Assembly: GCA_947172645.1 (NCBI GenBank)
Contig: CAMWBY010000002.1
Location: 186,001 to 250,000 of the forward strand
Source of the DNA: an uncultured Lachnospiraceae bacterium
GTDB taxonomy: Bacteria > Bacillota > Clostridia > Lachnospirales > Lachnospiraceae
DNA length: 64,000 nucleotides
Direction of reading: 5' to 3'
Below, in pieces: positions 61,452 through 64,000 of the stretch. How positions within the stretch are numbered: position 1 is the stretch's first letter; every line of letters starts with the position of its first letter. Both the position numbers and the translations under genes were made by a program. The notes beneath the pieces are model-generated. The model saw only the letters and a list, made by a program, of their open reading frames with translations. It was not told the origin of the DNA and ran no database searches.

Positions 61452-64000
61452 TTACTCCCTCACAATCCATATCTGGTCATTGGGAATCCTGGCGGTTGGC
61501 CGGTATGGACGTGCCGCCGACTCAAACAGCATGTACATTCCCCTCGCCGATGTCTGAATCTGCTCTATGCCCTCCGGAAGCACATGGCTTTCCAACGGCT
61601 CTGCATACTTTTCCGTCTGTCCGTCATAACGGTATTTTAACAGGCACGCATCCTCCGTCTCATACCCCTGGCTCAGCCACATATAACATTCTCCTGCGGG
61701 CACGTCCCTTCTGAACGTGACGCCCTGAATCCGCTGCGGTATGGTTACCTCCGATATCAACTCCGGATGGTATACATCCACAAGGCTGTACCTGCGCAGC
61801 CTGCCCTCCGCGCCGTTCACATAAGAACCCACATAAAGCTCTCCCTCGAAGAATGTCAGGAATGAGGCAACTTTGGAATCATTATGGTTGACAAGCCCCG
61901 CGTCAAACTCCGCCAGTATTTCCCCCTGATAAGTATCCGCCATCACACTTGACCAGGAAATCGCATACACTTTTCCCTCCGGTCCTGTCACCCACAGGAA
62001 ATCATGTCCTTCATCGTAGGAGATTCCTCCCGTATGGGCTACAAACTGCAAGTCTACAATCTTTAACAGTTTTCCGTTCAAATCCATAATATAAAGAATA
62101 CTGTTCTCCCCGGATTTACTGTAAGCGGACACCGCCAACGTATTCCCTGCCTTCGTAAAGCCCTGCACTACCGTATCCGCACACTTCTCTGGCAAATCCG
62201 CCCCATATAATCCCGGCATGGTAATAAAGCTTTCACAGTTCTGCGCCATATACGCATACGCAGGTTGGCGGATTACTTTTGCCATTCCCGGATAATTGGT
62301 CACAATCCCATCCACTCCCATGGCCTGCACATTCCGTATCTGTTCCGGCGTATTGACCGTCCAGACATAAGCCTGCCTGCCGGATGCATGAATTGCTTCC
62401 ACTGTCTGCTGCGTCACCGTCTCCATATAAAGTCCATAATAATCCGCCGGAAACTCCTCAGGCAGCGTAATCTTGCCGGAAGACGTATTATAAAGCGTCA
62501 TCACATTTTCATCCAACTCTTTAATATGTTCCAAATACTCATATCGGAAGGAAGCAAACATACACCTGTCCGTCATGCCGCATCTGTCTGCGACTGCCAG
62601 GACAGCTTCCTCAAATCCTTCCACATCCCCGATATCCTTCAATTCCAGATATACCCCACATTCGCTGCCGCTAATCAGCTCTAACGCCTCCTGAAGAGTC
62701 GGTATCCTCTCACCCGCAAAAGAGGCGTCAAACCAACTTCCCGCGTCCATCTGGGACAATTCCTCCACTGTATAATCCGCCGGCGTCCCTTCTATCCCTG
62801 CGGTACGCCGTAAGGTATCGTCATGCAGAATCACTACTTCCCCGTCTTTGCTAAGCTGTACGTCCAACTCAATATAATCGACCCCAATGTCCAGTGCCCC
62901 CGCAAAAGAAGCCAACGTATTCTCCGGAAACACCCCGGAATATCCTCTGTGCGCTACAATCTTTGGTAATCCGTCACCAATCGTCCCTTCCTCCGACACA
63001 TATTCCGGCTGAGGCTGCGCTGCCTGTTCCGACTCTTCTGCTGTTTCCTGCGTCGCTTCGACATCCCCGCTATGACGCAGATGATACTGCCATTCTAAAG
63101 TAAAAATCCCAAGCGTCGCCAAAACAGCCACAAGCAAACCGATGCCTGCCTTATACCGCTCTTTCTTGCAGAAGAAAAAAGGATAGACAACCATTATAAA
63201 AACAGCCAACGCAAATCCGGCAAAAAACCCGGCATACTTTTCCTGCATCACCATGCCAAGTATCCGCTGTAAAACCGTTATAATAAAAACAATCCCCGCG
63301 CCTCCTATGGCAAACCGCACACATTTGTCAGGCCATGTTTCTTCTGTGCCAAACCGCACAAAACGCCTCTCTAATATCCATCCGACAAAGAACCCCATGC
63401 CTGCCCCAGCATTTGTAAGGCATCCCACCTTTAACATCGGCAAGAAGCACAGCAGGCAGCCGATGGCTGCTACCACAATATCCCTGTTTTTTCCCTCCTC
63501 GGCCCAACGCATCGCCCTGTCCAAAACCCAAAGCAGCACAATACCCATGCCAAACGCAAACACCACATCCTGGGGTGTATGTACCCCCAGATAATTCCTG
63601 GAGAACGCAATAAACGCTACCACTGCCAGACACACGGCCGACACCCCGCGCCTCTTATTTTTCCACAGGGAAAAGCCCAAGGCGCCCCACACAGCCGTAG
63701 CCCGTTGGGTATGCCCGCTCGGGAAGGAATACCCTCCCGCACCAGAAATGGCGTTCTGCACCGGTAAAACTCTCTCGTCTCTCACCCACGGGCGGTCAAT
63801 CTTACAGACATTCTTGATAAACTGGTTCCACGTACATGCGACCGACACGTTAAGCGCCATCAGCTGCCCCGCACGTTTGTCCACACACCAATAGATAAAT
63901 GCAAGCAAAAGATAGGTAATCAGCCCTTCTCCCATAGCCGTTATATGAAGAAAGAAACCATCTGCCACTGCCCCGGCAGCCTCCCTCAATCTTTGCAAAA
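61452..64000 (-). CDS. PAP2 phosphatase - glycerophosphodiester phosphodiesterase fusion (5' end outside window)
   Basis: At least 848 residues; the frame is open to the right edge, so the N-terminus may be missing (a TTG at 63998 is the only start seen). Part one, about residues 1-300, is a six- or seven-helix PAP2 domain with KxxxxxxRP (KNVCKIDRP), FPSGH and SRNYLGVHTPQD. Part two, about 340-570, is a GDPD barrel: IVAHRGYSGVFPENT, ELDVQLSKDGEVVILHD and YLELKD hold the metal ligands His, Glu and Asp. Part three, to the end, is beta-propeller-like. PAP2 acts on lipid pyrophosphates, GDPD cleaves glycerophosphodiesters. The combination would fit recycling of a phosphoglycerol-bearing lipid or glycan outside the membrane. 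Confidence 0.82.
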   Translation of the reverse strand, partial: LQRLREAAGAVADGFFLHITAMGEGLITYLLLAFIYWCVDKRAGQLMALNVSVACTWNQFIKNVCKIDRPWVRDERVLPVQNAISGAGGYSFPSGHTQRATAVWGALGFSLWKNKRRGVSAVCLAVVAFIAFSRNYLGVHTPQDVVFAFGMGIVLLWVLDRAMRWAEEGKNRDIVVAAIGCLLCFLPMLKVGCLTNAGAGMGFFVGWILERRFVRFGTEETWPDKCVRFAIGGAGIVFIITVLQRILGMVMQEKYAGFFAGFALAVFIMVVYPFFFCKKERYKAGIGLLVAVLATLGIFTLEWQYHLRHSGDVEATQETAEESEQAAQPQPEYVSEEGTIGDGLPKIVAHRGYSGVFPENTLASFAGALDIGVDYIELDVQLSKDGEVVILHDDTLRRTAGIEGTPADYTVEELSQMDAGSWFDASFAGERIPTLQEALELISGSECGVYLELKDIGDVEGFEEAVLAVADRCGMTDRCMFASFRYEYLEHIKELDENVMTLYNTSSGKITLPEEFPADYYGLYMETVTQQTVEAIHASGRQAYVWTVNTPEQIRNVQAMGVDGIVTNYPGMAKVIRQPAYAYMAQNCESFITMPGLYGADLPEKCADTVVQGFTKAGNTLAVSAYSKSGENSILYIMDLNGKLLKIVDLQFVAHTGGISYDEGHDFLWVTGPEGKVYAISWSSVMADTYQGEILAEFDAGLVNHNDSKVASFLTFFEGELYVGSYVNGAEGRLRRYSLVDVYHPELISEVTIPQRIQGVTFRRDVPAGECYMWLSQGYETEDACLLKYRYDGQTEKYAEPLESHVLPEGIEQIQTSARGMYMLFESAARPYRPTARIPNDQIWIVRE

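Overview
The window looks like part of a very large surface-polysaccharide biosynthesis and decoration island from a Gram-positive, low-to-mid GC Clostridia, most likely a Lachnospiraceae-type gut bacterium. The basis is the strong AGGAGG-type ribosome binding sites, sigma-A-like promoters, a monoderm-style lipoprotein signal, and the mix of families seen: CotH/VTC/DUF4956, GtrA/GtrB plus GT-C polytopic proteins, MBOAT acyltransferases, an FkbH/ACP pair and CDP-sugar enzymes. The organism call is inference. I recognise no rRNA, tRNA, IS element, phage gene or CRISPR array. There are about 43 protein genes, and only one gap exceeds 300 bases.

Layout. (1) 1-4745, minus: an operon of GtrA, a DUF6044-like membrane protein, a radical SAM enzyme, an SGNH lipoprotein and a membrane protein cut by the left edge. 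(2) 4931-9102: a VOC protein (plus) facing an FkbH-acyl carrier protein-GT-C operon (minus). (3) 9322-17875: large polytopic membrane proteins, an SGNH hydrolase and a GtrB-like glycosyltransferase. (4) 17994-22175: two MBOAT acyltransferases and a DltD/AlgJ-like SGNH protein. (5) 22121-32643, minus: a nine-gene operon VTC - DUF4956 - degenerate CotH - CotH - GT8 - UDP-glucose dehydrogenase - UDP-glucuronate 4-epimerase - GtrB-like GT2 - ChbG/YdjC deacetylase. (6) 32946-43105: two further CotH proteins, a GT-C protein, two GT2 enzymes and a sulfatase/LtaS-like enzyme. (7) 43274-43624: an XRE regulator. (8) 43619-53439, minus: an eight-gene CDP-sugar operon (YerE-like ThDP enzyme, HMGL-type aldolase, two cytidylyltransferase paralogues, RfbH, RfbG, an SDR reductase and a GT4). 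(9) 53543-64000, minus: a membrane-anchored protein of about 1,960 residues with a tandem super-repeat, an AraC regulator, an Rmd-like reductase and a PAP2-GDPD fusion that runs off the right edge.

How the parts fit. The island appears to make activated sugars (UDP-GlcA/UDP-GalA, a CDP-3,6-dideoxyhexose that may be branched at C4, and possibly GDP-6-deoxyhexose). It loads a glyceryl-type acyl group on a dedicated carrier protein, and then modifies glycans outside the membrane through lipid-linked sugars (GtrB/GtrA/GT-C), MBOAT acylation, a phosphoglycerol-type transferase and CotH-type phosphorylation.

The two most interesting hypotheses are a Dlt-like O-acylation route that could use glyceryl-ACP from FkbH in place of D-alanyl-carrier protein, and a YerE-like ThDP enzyme paired with an HMGL-type aldolase and an atypical nucleotidyltransferase, which could make an undescribed branched CDP-sugar. 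A third observation is a promoter plus 5'-hairpin module shared by three separate transcription units.
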